29,485 nt of DNA from a virus. Position numbers and translations under genes: made by a program. The notes under the pieces were generated by a model that was not told where the DNA came from, made no database searches, and was given only the letters and a program-made list of their open reading frames with translations. Location: positions 1 through 29,485 of IMG/VR virus record IMGVR_UViG_3300030060_000673, one strand, 5' to 3'. This document shows positions 13,163 through 22,516 of the stretch, one piece after another. Position 1 is the first letter of the stretch; every line of letters starts with the position of its first letter.

Positions 13163-14119
13163 CTATCGTTTGACAGTTTTATTTTTTATAGCGGCACACA
13201 CTTTTGCGGCTGTTTCTTCATTGCCATATTCAGCCATCTGATCTCTCATGCACTGATCCCAGTCATACTTAGCTAAATAGTCAGAGCTTGTGTATTTCTT
13301 TTTCTTGTACTTTGCTTTCTTTTTTCTTTTCTTCATCAGCTCTTGGTGTGACTTGCAAGCCATGAAATAAACCTCCGAATCAATTTCGTGTGCATGACTT
13401 CCAATACAATCAAAAAATAACTCTCCATACAGCTCAGCTTTTTCTATATCTTTATAGACTGGTGTTCCGTCTAACGTTTTGTCTGGCTTTAGTTCAGCGT
13501 TTAAAAGCACGTCTTTGATTTCATCTAAGACTTCTTTTTGTTCACACTCTATACATTCTTCTGCTAAATCTAAGATGTCTTGTTTTTGCATCTCAACAAC
13601 AGAATCAACGAAATAGCCTTCTATCGAGAAGCCTCTGAGCTTATTTTGCTTCACTTGTTCCCACACTTCATCGTTGTATATTTTCATCTTTACAAACCAA
13701 CTTCCAATTGGTACGTCGGAGAATCCGTAGAGATTGCTTTTGTCTGTGTCGTCTTCTTTTATCCATGTTTCAATAACACTAACACCACTAACGTCTTCTT
13801 TGTGTTCTAATGTTGCTTTGTTATTTTTAAGACTATTCATAAATAATTCTTGTGCTTTCTCTATTGTTTCTTTAGAAAAGAAAACTAGATACTCTCCGTC
13901 TTCTTCTGAATATCTTGGAATCTCTTTTTCTGGAACAAGTGCCACACCTACCAGCATTCTTTTTTCTTCATCTATTTTTGCTAATGATAAAAAGTTGTCT
14001 TTGTTAAGTGCCACCCAGCCACGTTCTATTGCTGGATTTGCTACAAGGCTTATAGCTTGTATTCCAAAAATGTCTTCTGTTTCGTCTATTAATAATTCAA
14101 CTAATTTTGGCTTCTTCAT
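13163..14119 (-). CDS. XkdF-like putative prohead serine protease
   Basis: This 318-residue protein matches the XkdF-like protease seen in Bacteroidota phages. An N-terminal segment IFGIQAISLVANPAIE is followed by a core with VGVALVPEKEIPR, EYLVFFSKETIEKAQELFM, LEHK (H106, candidate catalytic His) and RGFSIEGYF (S165, candidate nucleophile). The C-terminal 100 residues form a separate region: a lysine-rich stretch (KKRKKKAKYKKKK), then YDWDQCMRDQMAEYGNEETA and KVCAAIKN, a repeat-like motif known from related phage proteins. Such proteases cleave scaffold and capsid arms. It precedes scaffold and capsid genes, as expected. Confidence 0.7.
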   Translation of the reverse strand: MKKPKLVELLIDETEDIFGIQAISLVANPAIERGWVALNKDNFLSLAKIDEEKRMLVGVALVPEKEIPRYSEEDGEYLVFFSKETIEKAQELFMNSLKNNKATLEHKEDVSGVSVIETWIKEDDTDKSNLYGFSDVPIGSWFVKMKIYNDEVWEQVKQNKLRGFSIEGYFVDSVVEMQKQDILDLAEECIECEQKEVLDEIKDVLLNAELKPDKTLDGTPVYKDIEKAELYGELFFDCIGSHAHEIDSEVYFMACKSHQELMKKRKKKAKYKKKKYTSSDYLAKYDWDQCMRDQMAEYGNEETAAKVCAAIKNKTVKR

Positions 14120-14127
14120 TTTACTAA

Positions 14128-14163
14128 TTTTTTATAAATATATTTAGCTTAATTTTGTTTATA
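14128..14163 (-). promoter_or_regulatory. Repeated late-promoter-like element, protease copy
   Basis: The minus strand reads TAAACAAAATTAAGCTAAATA followed by TATTTATAAAAAA, ending about 8 nt before the ATG at 14119. It shares both blocks with the copy at 10755-10790, with different spacing between them. Confidence 0.5.
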
Positions 14164-16096
14164 AAGTGGCTTGATTTTCTAGCTCCTCTTGCAAGGCTTG
14201 AGCGTTAGAAATATCGTTCTCAATAACATAGGCTTGCAACGCTGTGTCTGTTCCAGCACCAACTAAATTTTCTGTCAATTGCGACGGAATCATTGATTGG
14301 ACATTGTCTTCTGAAAAAGTTTCTGAAACAACTTCGTCTTCGCCTCCACCGCCTCCACCGCCTCCACCACCACCGACGTTGGCTTCTGCTAGTGTTGCTC
14401 TTGCACTTGCGACACCAGCTATAACAGCTCCAACACCAGTTAAGATTGCTCCTAAATTAGCTGGAAACGGAACGGCTTGTGCTTGTTTTATTGCTCCAGC
14501 AACAGCAATAGCTGTGTCTATTAATATCTGTGCCATAGCGGCTCTTTTTCTTTGTCTGTTGGCTTCTTCTTCAATCTCTAGTCTGCGTTCTTCGTATTCC
14601 TCTTGACTTATATTTCCAGCCTCTAATTCAGCATCTAAGGCGGAAATACTTTCTTGTGCGTTAGTTTGTTGAATTTGTGAAATAGAATCTAACATTCCTT
14701 GAATAGCATTTACTGATTGAAAAAAACCATCTTGCAATTGTTGTTGAAACTCTGCGTTTTCTACTAAAAGTTCAGCCATTTGTTCGTTAGTATATTCGCC
14801 AACCTCATCTAAAGTGTAACCCATAGCTTGTAACTCTGCTAACAATTTATCTCTAGTAGCATCTACTGTGACTGTAAACGCTTGTGTTTCTTGATTAAAC
14901 AATTCCATTATCTGACGCATTTGTTGAGCGTATAGTGTTTCAGCCTCTTGATTTTTTTCTATTAGCTGTGATGTCATATTTTCTTGCTCTCCCAATAAAG
15001 CGTTGTTATTAGCTATTGTTTGGTCTAATAAAGTTTTAGCGGCGGTTTCTGCGTTAGTTCTTTTTCTCATTGCGTCTTCATCTCTCAACTGAGTTTCAGT
15101 TAGTAGAGAACGTCTAACCTCATCAAGAACATCTTGTGATGACTTTATTTTATCTTGTGATATTTTTTGTTCTTCTGCGGCTTGTCTCATTCTTTCGTCA
15201 TGATTAGCTTTTTCAGTTGCCGCTATTTCTCTAACTATGCCGTTAATTTTATTGTTAAGCTCTATTTGTTTAGTGCCAGATTCTTGTCTAAGGTTTGCAA
15301 CAGCTATTAATAGTTCCGCTTCTCTGTCTAAGTCTGCGGCTGTGTTTTCTCCCATAGCCATTTTCTCTTGTTGTATTCTTAGCTCCTCCTCTGCGTTTTC
15401 TACTCGTTTGTCTAATAAGTCTTGCTCTATTTGAAACGCTTGTCTAGCGGCATTTAGTCTTGTTTCTTCGTCTTTTGACAAGTCTTCTGCAATCAACTTC
15501 AACGCTTCAACTTCTGCTCGTCTTTGTGCTGTTTCTACATTCAGCTCTCTTTGGCTATCTCTTATTCTTATTGTTGCGTCAGCTAGATCATTAGCTAGCT
15601 TTATTTCTTCTTTTATTTCTTTGCCAATTCCTTTTAAAGAATCAGTCATGTCTTTAGCCGCACCTTTAAAGTCTCCTTTAAATACTTTCATAACGCCTCT
15701 ACCAAAACCAGCTATTCTGTCTGTAACTACTTTTATTCCAGCTCCTAACGATGTCAAAACTTTTTCTAATATTTCTGCTCCGTCTTTTGTCTGTGTAAAG
15801 TATGTTACAAGCGAGCCTATGGCTAAAACAAACGCTCCAATTCCAGTTGAAAGCAATCCAACATAAATAGACTTAAACATCTTTTTAGCTGTTCCAGTTG
15901 TAGCTACAAAGGCTTTTTGAACACTGCCCAGATTAGTGCCTAAGATGTCAACTTCTCCCCATGCGTCTGTCAAACTAGATGAAAGACTGTCTGCTTCTTT
16001 TTTACTTTTCTTTATATCAGAGCCGAGTTTGTCCATTTTCTTTCCACCATCTGACGCTCCTTTAACATTAATATTTACATTTATTTCTTCCGCCAT
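14159..16096 (-). CDS. Tail tape measure protein
   Basis: A 645-residue protein with the composition of a tape measure. It starts with MAEEINVNINVKGASDGGKK, has a hydrophobic stretch at about 75-112 (GLLSTGIGAFVLAIGSLVTY), then very long charged, Ala-rich helices across about 150-510, and a second hydrophobic, Ala/Gly segment at about 520-565 (AQILIDTAIAVAGAIKQAQA). An 11-residue Gly run coded at 14344-14376 separates a short C-terminal tail. At roughly 0.15 nm per residue it implies a tail near 100 nm. It overlaps the upstream 59-aa gene by 16 nt. Unusually, it is followed by the protease gene and not by distal tail genes. Confidence 0.75.
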   Translation of the reverse strand: MAEEINVNINVKGASDGGKKMDKLGSDIKKSKKEADSLSSSLTDAWGEVDILGTNLGSVQKAFVATTGTAKKMFKSIYVGLLSTGIGAFVLAIGSLVTYFTQTKDGAEILEKVLTSLGAGIKVVTDRIAGFGRGVMKVFKGDFKGAAKDMTDSLKGIGKEIKEEIKLANDLADATIRIRDSQRELNVETAQRRAEVEALKLIAEDLSKDEETRLNAARQAFQIEQDLLDKRVENAEEELRIQQEKMAMGENTAADLDREAELLIAVANLRQESGTKQIELNNKINGIVREIAATEKANHDERMRQAAEEQKISQDKIKSSQDVLDEVRRSLLTETQLRDEDAMRKRTNAETAAKTLLDQTIANNNALLGEQENMTSQLIEKNQEAETLYAQQMRQIMELFNQETQAFTVTVDATRDKLLAELQAMGYTLDEVGEYTNEQMAELLVENAEFQQQLQDGFFQSVNAIQGMLDSISQIQQTNAQESISALDAELEAGNISQEEYEERRLEIEEEANRQRKRAAMAQILIDTAIAVAGAIKQAQAVPFPANLGAILTGVGAVIAGVASARATLAEANVGGGGGGGGGGGEDEVVSETFSEDNVQSMIPSQLTENLVGAGTDTALQAYVIENDISNAQALQEELENQATL

Positions 16097-16260
16097 ATTA
16101 TTCTTTTTAGTTCTTTAAACATTCTTTTAAAACTTGTATGTTTGTAATTTAAGCCATATAAAAAGTCGTACTCTTTATTCTTTAGCTCTATTGTGTTTAT
16201 TATTTTTAGCTGTGCCAACATAGTTATTGAACACAATTTTATGTGATTTTTTAGTTCCAT
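16081..16260 (-). CDS. Small hypothetical protein (59 aa) upstream of tape measure
   Basis: A 59-codon frame from the ATG complementing 16258-16260 to TAA at 16081. It overlaps the large tail gene's end by 10 nt and the tape-measure start by 16 nt, filling the only gap between them. The product is basic and helical (MELKNHIKLCSITMLAQLKI start, FKELKRIIWRKK end) with one Cys. I recognise no family. Tight packing and intact frame support a real gene. Its place just before the tape measure could hint at tail assembly. Confidence 0.5.
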   Translation of the reverse strand: MELKNHIKLCSITMLAQLKIINTIELKNKEYDFLYGLNYKHTSFKRMFKELKRIIWRKK

Positions 16261-19200
16261 ATTAAATTATCATCGTTTTGAAAATATAAATAGCCAGCGT
16301 TTTGCCACAACGCATAACTTACATTATAACCTCCATTAGCTATGTTTGGCAATTCTTGAACGTTTAACTCTACTGACAAGCTCCAAGCTCTAAAAGTATT
16401 ATTTTGTGAATCAACCAAAGCAAACTCTAACTCTGTGTTGTTTTCTGTAATTTCTAAAGTGCAAGAACTAGCAACACCACCCTCTGTAATCGAGAACTCT
16501 TGCACACCTCTAATAGTTCCAATTTGTGTTATTGCTCCATGAATATTTTTAAAGCCAGTGTAATAAGACACACTCTCCGTTGTTCCAACTGGATAACTAG
16601 AATTTGTACTACCTACAACAGAAACAATAGCATTGACTCTAATCATCATATTGCTGTTTGTTGGTATTTTTAAACGCTCTAAACTACTATCGCCTTGAAC
16701 GTAAGCATAACCTTTTGTAGTTCCTTCTGTGTAACCAGACAAAGCTATTCTATGTATTTCGCCATTTATTTGTGGTTTACTAGCATTATTAGACGAGTGT
16801 TTTATTATTATGTCGTTTCCTATTTGTGGCATTATAGGCTGAGAATATTTGCCATTATTAGTTCCCATAACAAAGACTTTATTGTTCCCTGCAAACTTGT
16901 TAGTTGTTAGACTTTTATAGCCAGATTGTGAATAAAAAGAAACTGCATTTCTAAAACTCTGAACAGAAATAGGAAGACTACCAGTATTTGCTAAACATGG
17001 ATACAATGGAGCGTTAGCGTCAAAAAAAGTTGCTGGCGTTCCACCATAAGCATAGCAACTAGCTTCGTCAACAAAAAAATGTCCGCCACCACAAGCTGTT
17101 CCGTCTGTTGGACAGAACAACCAATACGCACCATAAGCTAGATTTGATCCCATTATGTCAGACAAAACATAGTCTCCAGTATAAGTAACTGTGTCTAAAA
17201 CTTTAAGCAATGTTACTTTAGTTGACGCTTGAGAGCCTATTTGATAATTTTGTATTTTGATAATCCGCCAATAAGAATCTCTTATAAATATCTCATCACT
17301 AAATGAAAAGTCAAAAATGTCTGTTGCATCTAAATTTAAATAGCACTCTAAGATTCTAGCGTCTTCATTATACAAATTGTCTAAGTATTTTTTCCAGTAT
17401 TCAAAGTACAATGTTTTTGAAGTCCAATCTAAACCGCTTGGCTGATAATTAAATATAGTTAAATCTGGAACGGCTGGAGGTGCAAAACCCCAGTATAAAC
17501 TTTTATTGCTAGACGTTAAAGTATATTGGTGTGATGTTCCATTTGGTACAATATCCCATGCTGTGCAAACTGGATATTTTGTAAACTCTTTTGGCACTGG
17601 TATTCCATCTACTAAATTAAATATGTGCAAATAATAAGATGCCGTAGATGGCGAAGAAGTGTCCACGTCTAAAGTTACTGACGTTGGCGTGCCACAATAA
17701 TAGAATAACTTTGGCTTTGTATTAGACAACTTTGGAAGTGTCACACCAGAATTGTCCGTATCGTAACCAATTTCATAGTGAACAGCCATGTTTTTTAAAT
17801 CTGTGACGTCCATTGACGTTGGAGTTTCGCCTACTTTTTGATTTATAAAAGGAGAAAACAAAGAGTCGTTTTTAAGCTCTCCACTAGCAAATTCGTTAAT
17901 AACTTCGTCAAGTTGCAACTTTCCTAAAACACTAATTGTTGGTGCGTCTTCTCTTATAGCTTTATTCATTAAATCCTCATCATCTAAGTCTGTCAAATTT
18001 ATAGTTCTTTTTTGTAGAGAAGTTGTATCTGATATTATGATTTCTTTTTCTGTGTCTAATTTGTCTGTCCAAAACTTAGTGCTTCCAGAACCTATATAGT
18101 CATTGTAAGGCTCTAAAATTAATTTGTTAGGATCATTTGGATCAGTTGTCACTATCAAGTTAAAACGTTGTATAATATCTTTTAAAAAGGCTTTCTGTGT
18201 AATAGTGTCTGGAATACAAGCTGGCACGTCTACGTTAGAACCATATATATCTAACAAATTGTCTGTAAAATTAGCTTGAATAGACGAGTACCAATTGTTC
18301 ATAATAAAATCACTAGGCAATTGTATTAAGTAATAGCCTAAAGTAAGTGACGCTGACAAAGACGTATTGTTTACTCTAACGTTAAATGGAGATATTAAAA
18401 TGATAGCTTTTGTACCAACTGGCATTTGATATAAGTCAAAAGTAAAAGTAATCTGGTCGCTTGACGATGGATTAACAAATTGTCCAGTAGACCAATAAAC
18501 TGTGTCTTGGTCTGGTGCGTTAGTTGTTTCGTTCCAACGTACTAATTGAGCTGTTATAAGCGGTGTTGAGTTTCCACAAGCCGCACAATTTGAAAACTGC
18601 GGATAGAATTGAACTTGAACATAGTCCATATTTAAAGCTACTCTTGTAATTGTGTTATATGTAGCGTCGTAAGTTCCGTCTGGATTTAGATAATTTCCAT
18701 TTCCAAAATTGTCTGCAACAAAAGGCGTGAAAGCATAATCAAAACCAGCACAATCTGTTGATGTTGCTGTGACTGGTATAGTTCCCCATTGTTCGTCAGA
18801 GCCACCAAACAGAAAGCCATCTGGATTCAACTCGTCGTTTTCCACAGCTGGATGTGCTGTTTCTAAATCGCTTCCAGTTGTCATAAATAGCTTACTAAAA
18901 TACTTTTCACTAGCATATATGCCAGTGCCGTCAATAAACGCTGACGTATAGCTAAAACCAGATTTAGCAAATATCAAGTTGAATAGAGCTTTAAGTTGCA
19001 ACGCTGGACGAAATTGTTGCATAGGTGTTGCTTTTTGTGCTGGATTATTTGCGTTTGTTGGATCACTCATATTCATATAAGCGTTGACTGTGTCTTTAAA
19101 ATAACCTCCGTCCATAGTAAAAGACAAAGGATAAAGAACTTTAGAAACGCCAGCGTCAGTATCTTGCAATGACACTCCACTTTTGTTTGTTAATGTGCCA

Positions 19201-19703
19201 GCCCATGAATTATAAAGTGTGTTGTTTGTTGCGTCTGTATATGTAAACAAATGATTCCATTCTTCCGAGTAAGTTCCGTCGTCATTCTTAAAAACGTCTT
19301 TAAGTTTATTCTCTCCAATAACATTAAATAAATTAATAACAGTAGAAGCAATTGACACTTCATAAGTTCCAGCCTTTTCATGTACTGACTTTAACTGCAA
19401 TAGTCCTTCAAATTGCGATGTTGTGCCATAATACAATATTGCGTCAAATTTTGTTCTAGTATTATAGACAAGTTTTTGCAGATTTACTTCGTACCAATTT
19501 TGAAAGAACTCATTGTTGCGGTCAGTGAACGGCAACTTAAACGTTTGGCTAAAACTTGCTTTTTTTGTTTCTGGATTCTTAATGTCGTCAAACTGATAAT
19601 TAACAGAAATATTAGGCTCTTTTTGCAAGTCTAATTCGTATGGCTTAACAGCCGATACGCCAACTGATTCTTTTCTATATGCTACTAATCTTAGCTTTGC
19701 CAT
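16251..19703 (-). CDS. Large tail protein (baseplate hub / tail tip-like)
   Basis: At 1150 residues this is the largest protein here. The first 200 residues (MAKLRLVAYRKESVGVSAVK, then ISVNYQFDDIKNPETKKASF and FSQTFKLPFTDRN) fit a conserved N-terminus of large tail proteins in Bacteroidota phages. A central AFLKDIIQRFNLIVTTDPND stretch at about 500-520 looks like a hub or tail-lysin scaffold. Later parts are beta-rich with Cys pairs (CAAC near 370, a Cys-rich patch near 860-900) and a C-terminal sugar-binding-like region. It starts in a TAATG junction with the preceding tail gene. Role: tail tip and host contact, inferred. Confidence 0.6.
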   Translation of the reverse strand: MAKLRLVAYRKESVGVSAVKPYELDLQKEPNISVNYQFDDIKNPETKKASFSQTFKLPFTDRNNEFFQNWYEVNLQKLVYNTRTKFDAILYYGTTSQFEGLLQLKSVHEKAGTYEVSIASTVINLFNVIGENKLKDVFKNDDGTYSEEWNHLFTYTDATNNTLYNSWAGTLTNKSGVSLQDTDAGVSKVLYPLSFTMDGGYFKDTVNAYMNMSDPTNANNPAQKATPMQQFRPALQLKALFNLIFAKSGFSYTSAFIDGTGIYASEKYFSKLFMTTGSDLETAHPAVENDELNPDGFLFGGSDEQWGTIPVTATSTDCAGFDYAFTPFVADNFGNGNYLNPDGTYDATYNTITRVALNMDYVQVQFYPQFSNCAACGNSTPLITAQLVRWNETTNAPDQDTVYWSTGQFVNPSSSDQITFTFDLYQMPVGTKAIILISPFNVRVNNTSLSASLTLGYYLIQLPSDFIMNNWYSSIQANFTDNLLDIYGSNVDVPACIPDTITQKAFLKDIIQRFNLIVTTDPNDPNKLILEPYNDYIGSGSTKFWTDKLDTEKEIIISDTTSLQKRTINLTDLDDEDLMNKAIREDAPTISVLGKLQLDEVINEFASGELKNDSLFSPFINQKVGETPTSMDVTDLKNMAVHYEIGYDTDNSGVTLPKLSNTKPKLFYYCGTPTSVTLDVDTSSPSTASYYLHIFNLVDGIPVPKEFTKYPVCTAWDIVPNGTSHQYTLTSSNKSLYWGFAPPAVPDLTIFNYQPSGLDWTSKTLYFEYWKKYLDNLYNEDARILECYLNLDATDIFDFSFSDEIFIRDSYWRIIKIQNYQIGSQASTKVTLLKVLDTVTYTGDYVLSDIMGSNLAYGAYWLFCPTDGTACGGGHFFVDEASCYAYGGTPATFFDANAPLYPCLANTGSLPISVQSFRNAVSFYSQSGYKSLTTNKFAGNNKVFVMGTNNGKYSQPIMPQIGNDIIIKHSSNNASKPQINGEIHRIALSGYTEGTTKGYAYVQGDSSLERLKIPTNSNMMIRVNAIVSVVGSTNSSYPVGTTESVSYYTGFKNIHGAITQIGTIRGVQEFSITEGGVASSCTLEITENNTELEFALVDSQNNTFRAWSLSVELNVQELPNIANGGYNVSYALWQNAGYLYFQNDDNLIWN

Positions 19704-21142
19704 TATGAATTGGTATTTATAGGATTGCTATATTCTATTTTAATAGTGTATTGAATTTTAACTTTATTGTTAGCTCCAGTTTTTCTAACTATCTTATTGT
19801 CTGTAACCATAACTGGAACAGTAAAGTCTGTGTCTGCATTTTGTACCATAAAGACGTCTGTTGACATTATAAGATTTTCTAAAAGCTGTGCGTCTTCTTC
19901 TGTAATGTAATCAGTGTTAAGAGTTTCGCTAAGTGTTGCTTGTACTTCTCTAACTTTTTTTGATGCTTCAAAATTTTGATAAGAATATTCTGTGCTGTTA
20001 AACTCTCCTATTAATTTGCCATAAGTGTTTCTTGTGACGTCTAACGTTTGTGTTGATTTCATGTTGAAAGTAAAGTAATCATATCCGCCTTTGCTATTTG
20101 TCCATGCTAATCTCCTAGATTTAAAGCCTTTGCAACTTGCTGTTTGTTTTATAAAATAATAAATAGCTGAACGAAAAACAGCACCATTTGTGTTAGTAGC
20201 TTGTATTGTGTAATACGCCCAGCCAGAGTGATTAGACGGACGATGTGTGTTTGAGCCTCCGTCGTCGTAACCTTCTAAATTAGCAACACCACAACCAAAA
20301 TATAGCAAGTGTTCTGCTAAACTTATAGTTGCTCCAGAATCAGAAACAGCACCACCAGCTGTTGAGCTGTTAGTAAATGAAGACGGAGAGCCATTTGCTG
20401 TGCCGTCTGCATTATAGTATTTAACTGTAATTTTTTGGACTGCACCATTAAACAAATCAACGCCATTTAAGAAAGCTAGTGTGTGATAGTCTCCGTCTTG
20501 TATATGCGTTCTAATTATAGTGCTGTTTGTTTCTTCGCAAAATGTAGGCTGTAAATCACTTAGAAATTTAGAGTTAACGTTTTGCATTTGATACGCTTGG
20601 AACGCTGTTCCTTGAAAATAAGCTCCAGTTGTTCTTGCTGTTTGTAAAGGCAAAGACGCCGCTATATAATACAAAGTATCAGTAGCGTTAGGCGTATCGT
20701 CAAAAGACGGAACAATTGTTGCTGATGACGCATAAGACTGATACGCTTTAACAAACACTTTTTTAACTTGATTAGAGTTTTTACTATAAATTTTAGTAGT
20801 CGCTCCAGTGTTTGCTCCTAATGTGTGAATTGGATATGCCGTAGCGTTCTGGTCTGCGTAAGTCTTTTCTATTTGTGTGTTGACTATGTTCCGTATATCA
20901 AACGTAGTGTAAACGTTAGATGTGCCAGTAGTATAGCCATTCTGTCTTTGTTTTAGTCTACCTAGCAACGTTCCAGTAGCGTCGTCTAGCCTTATTTCTA
21001 AAACAAACTTAAAATAGAATAAGCCAGAAATGTCTGTTTGCTTTATAGTGTATGGAACAATAGGTGTCCAATTTGTTATAACTGGAACTTTGTCTGATGT
21101 TTGGACTGGCTGTTGTTCTATTGAGATTGATCCTAGTGCCAT
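19703..21142 (-). CDS. Tail protein, distal-tail-like
   Basis: A 479-residue, beta-rich protein that opens MALGSISIEQQPVQTSDKVP and continues with ISGLFYFKFVLEIRLDDATG, a pattern of strands seen in distal tail or baseplate proteins. The middle is Thr/Asn/Gly-rich and includes a CxGFKSRRLAWTNSKGGYDYFTF block at about 335-360, which I know from related structural proteins of Bacteroidota phages. The C-terminal strands end VKIQYTIKIEYSNP. Its stop overlaps the next large tail gene's start. Placement before the hub-like gene supports a distal tail or adaptor role; the exact family is not certain. Confidence 0.5.
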   Translation of the reverse strand: MALGSISIEQQPVQTSDKVPVITNWTPIVPYTIKQTDISGLFYFKFVLEIRLDDATGTLLGRLKQRQNGYTTGTSNVYTTFDIRNIVNTQIEKTYADQNATAYPIHTLGANTGATTKIYSKNSNQVKKVFVKAYQSYASSATIVPSFDDTPNATDTLYYIAASLPLQTARTTGAYFQGTAFQAYQMQNVNSKFLSDLQPTFCEETNSTIIRTHIQDGDYHTLAFLNGVDLFNGAVQKITVKYYNADGTANGSPSSFTNSSTAGGAVSDSGATISLAEHLLYFGCGVANLEGYDDGGSNTHRPSNHSGWAYYTIQATNTNGAVFRSAIYYFIKQTASCKGFKSRRLAWTNSKGGYDYFTFNMKSTQTLDVTRNTYGKLIGEFNSTEYSYQNFEASKKVREVQATLSETLNTDYITEEDAQLLENLIMSTDVFMVQNADTDFTVPVMVTDNKIVRKTGANNKVKIQYTIKIEYSNPINTNS

Positions 21143-21159
21143 TGTTTTTCTTTTTTATA

Positions 21160-21726
21160 TTATACTAAATCGTCTTTTAAATTATTTGCTAAGTCATGTG
21201 CATAAGCTCCTTCTAAGTTTATATACATCTTAGCTAAGTTTTCTGCTAGTGGTTTACTAAAGAATCCTTTACCAACCGCTGATTGATAGCTTCCACCTTG
21301 TCCAAGTCCTCTTTGATATATCTTTTTTGCAATAGCAAACTTTAAGCTATTACGAGATACAAAACGTCCAGCGTCATCTCTAGTTCCTTCTATTCCTTTT
21401 TTTACTACCCATTTGTCAATTGCTTTAGGCGGTATCATTGTATAGTTGCCACTAAAAGCTGGCTGATTTCTAAAACCAAATATAGCATTTGCAAAAGGAC
21501 TATTCAATTGTCGCCTTTCATTCTTAACACCTTTCACACCAGTATCGACAAAACCAGCATAGTCTGGCATAGTAAACCTAACAATAGGCGTCTTGTCAAA
21601 GCTACCTATAACAGAGCCTTTGATTTTAGATGCAAGGTCTGTTGAGCCTCCAAGAATCTTTTGTGCGTCTGATACTTGTTTTCTAGCAAAGCCTTGCAAT
21701 ACTTGTATGGAATTACTAAACGCCAT
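21160..21726 (-). CDS. HK97 gp10-like tail completion protein
   Basis: A 188-residue, basic protein. The N-terminal helix, then MPDYAGFVDTGVKGVKNERR (about 54-73), matches the YxxxVDxGxxG core of the HK97 gp10 family that helps join tails to heads. A Gly/Ser-rich segment (KKIYQRGLGQGGSYQSAVGK) is followed by a C-terminal amphipathic helix. It overlaps the preceding gene by 11 nt. The position, right after the tail-terminator-like gene, is as in other siphophages. Confidence 0.55.
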   Translation of the reverse strand: MAFSNSIQVLQGFARKQVSDAQKILGGSTDLASKIKGSVIGSFDKTPIVRFTMPDYAGFVDTGVKGVKNERRQLNSPFANAIFGFRNQPAFSGNYTMIPPKAIDKWVVKKGIEGTRDDAGRFVSRNSLKFAIAKKIYQRGLGQGGSYQSAVGKGFFSKPLAENLAKMYINLEGAYAHDLANNLKDDLV

Positions 21727-22246
21727 CGTTCATAGATTGTGGAACATCACAAAGATTGTTCGTGTTTTGACAAGTAATATTAAACGTCGTACCCCAGCCA
21801 CTAAGACTGTTAGAAAAACGAGCTGTAAATGGTGTGCAACTTAAAGGCATTTCAATATCAATTCTAGCATCGACATAACTTCCAGTCTGTATGTTTTGCC
21901 TAAAGTTTGCTATAACATCTTTTAACGTAAGTAGTGTTTGAGAATAAGCGTCAATTAATGGACGTCTAGTTTGTGATAATTCAGCAACCTCAATATCCTC
22001 ATTGACTTGGTCTGCTATTAAAACGTCGATTGAATAAGTTATAGTTTGCTCATCTACAATTGCACCGACTGGTGTTGCGTGCATTAATGGAAACAGATTT
22101 AAGTCCATTTTTACAATGTCAACTTCTTCTAAACTTCGTGTGTAAAAACTATGTATGTTTTTATGATTAAATTGTATGTCGTACAATATCGTCATTATTT
22201 GACGTATTGTCATATTCCTATAAGTTTGATTTGCTGATGTTGCCAT
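21716..22246 (-). CDS. Tail terminator-like protein
   Basis: I set the start at the ATG complementing 22244-22246 (MATSANQTYRNMT, 176 aa). The longer frame from 22288 lies inside the chaperone extension. The protein has an N-terminal helix (RQIMTILYDIQFNHKNIHSF), strands around LNLFPLMHATPVGAIVDEQT, a helix YSQTLLTLKDVIANFRQN, and C-terminal strands (RIDIEMPLSCTPFTARF). The helix-strand order and its place before the gp10-like gene resemble tail terminator or DUF3168-like proteins. Assignment is structural reasoning, not a clear sequence match. It overlaps the extension's stop by 29 nt. Confidence 0.45.
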   Translation of the reverse strand: MATSANQTYRNMTIRQIMTILYDIQFNHKNIHSFYTRSLEEVDIVKMDLNLFPLMHATPVGAIVDEQTITYSIDVLIADQVNEDIEVAELSQTRRPLIDAYSQTLLTLKDVIANFRQNIQTGSYVDARIDIEMPLSCTPFTARFSNSLSGWGTTFNITCQNTNNLCDVPQSMNDGV

Positions 22247-22516
22247 GTCTTTCCTTTTGTAGTATAAATTTGTCTTGCTTATATGCAAGAAACGTTAGTG
22301 CTTGATAGATGCCTATTTTAGTGACTGCATCTATTTTAGTTATATCTCCTCCAGCCATTTCGTAAAGCAAAGCATACCAACCCCACTTGTCAGTGTATCT
22401 GTCTTCTGTTGTTACCCTCCGCTCTTGCTTCGTTCCTTTATTCTGGACAATGTCTGTTTTCTCAAATAGTTGCGAGAATCTTGTATAAGTGTTTTTTCTA
22501 AATGAAAAAAAAAATT
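22218..22516 (-). CDS. -1 frame extension of the chaperone-like gene (frameshift product)
   Basis: On the minus strand the -1 frame opens immediately after a TAA that abuts the T10 slippery run (T TTT TTT) and stays open to a TAG at 22218. It covers about 96 codons and includes DKWGWYALLYEMAGGDITKI and GIYQALTFLAYKQDKF. The WGWY and GDITK segments are ones I associate with tail-chaperone relatives in Bacteroidota phages. No ATG, GTG or TTG precedes WGWY in this frame, so expression needs a -1 slip. The short form would end at 22412. A base-count error in the run is the alternative. Confidence 0.6.

Noticed and set aside
13734-14147. A 137-codon plus-strand frame
   Set aside because: Ser/Leu/Phe-rich antisense of the well-supported protease gene; no recognisable domain or start context.
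14342-14378. Short tandem DNA repeat as an independent element
   Set aside because: It is in frame and explained as the glycine-coding linker of the tape measure gene.
14244-14606. A plus-strand frame with a polyproline run
   Set aside because: It is the reverse complement of the tape-measure glycine repeat, not a gene.
21716-22288. Longer start for the tail-terminator-like protein at 22288
   Set aside because: The added 14 residues lie in the chaperone extension region and the ATG at 22246 has a better A-rich leader and a family-like start.
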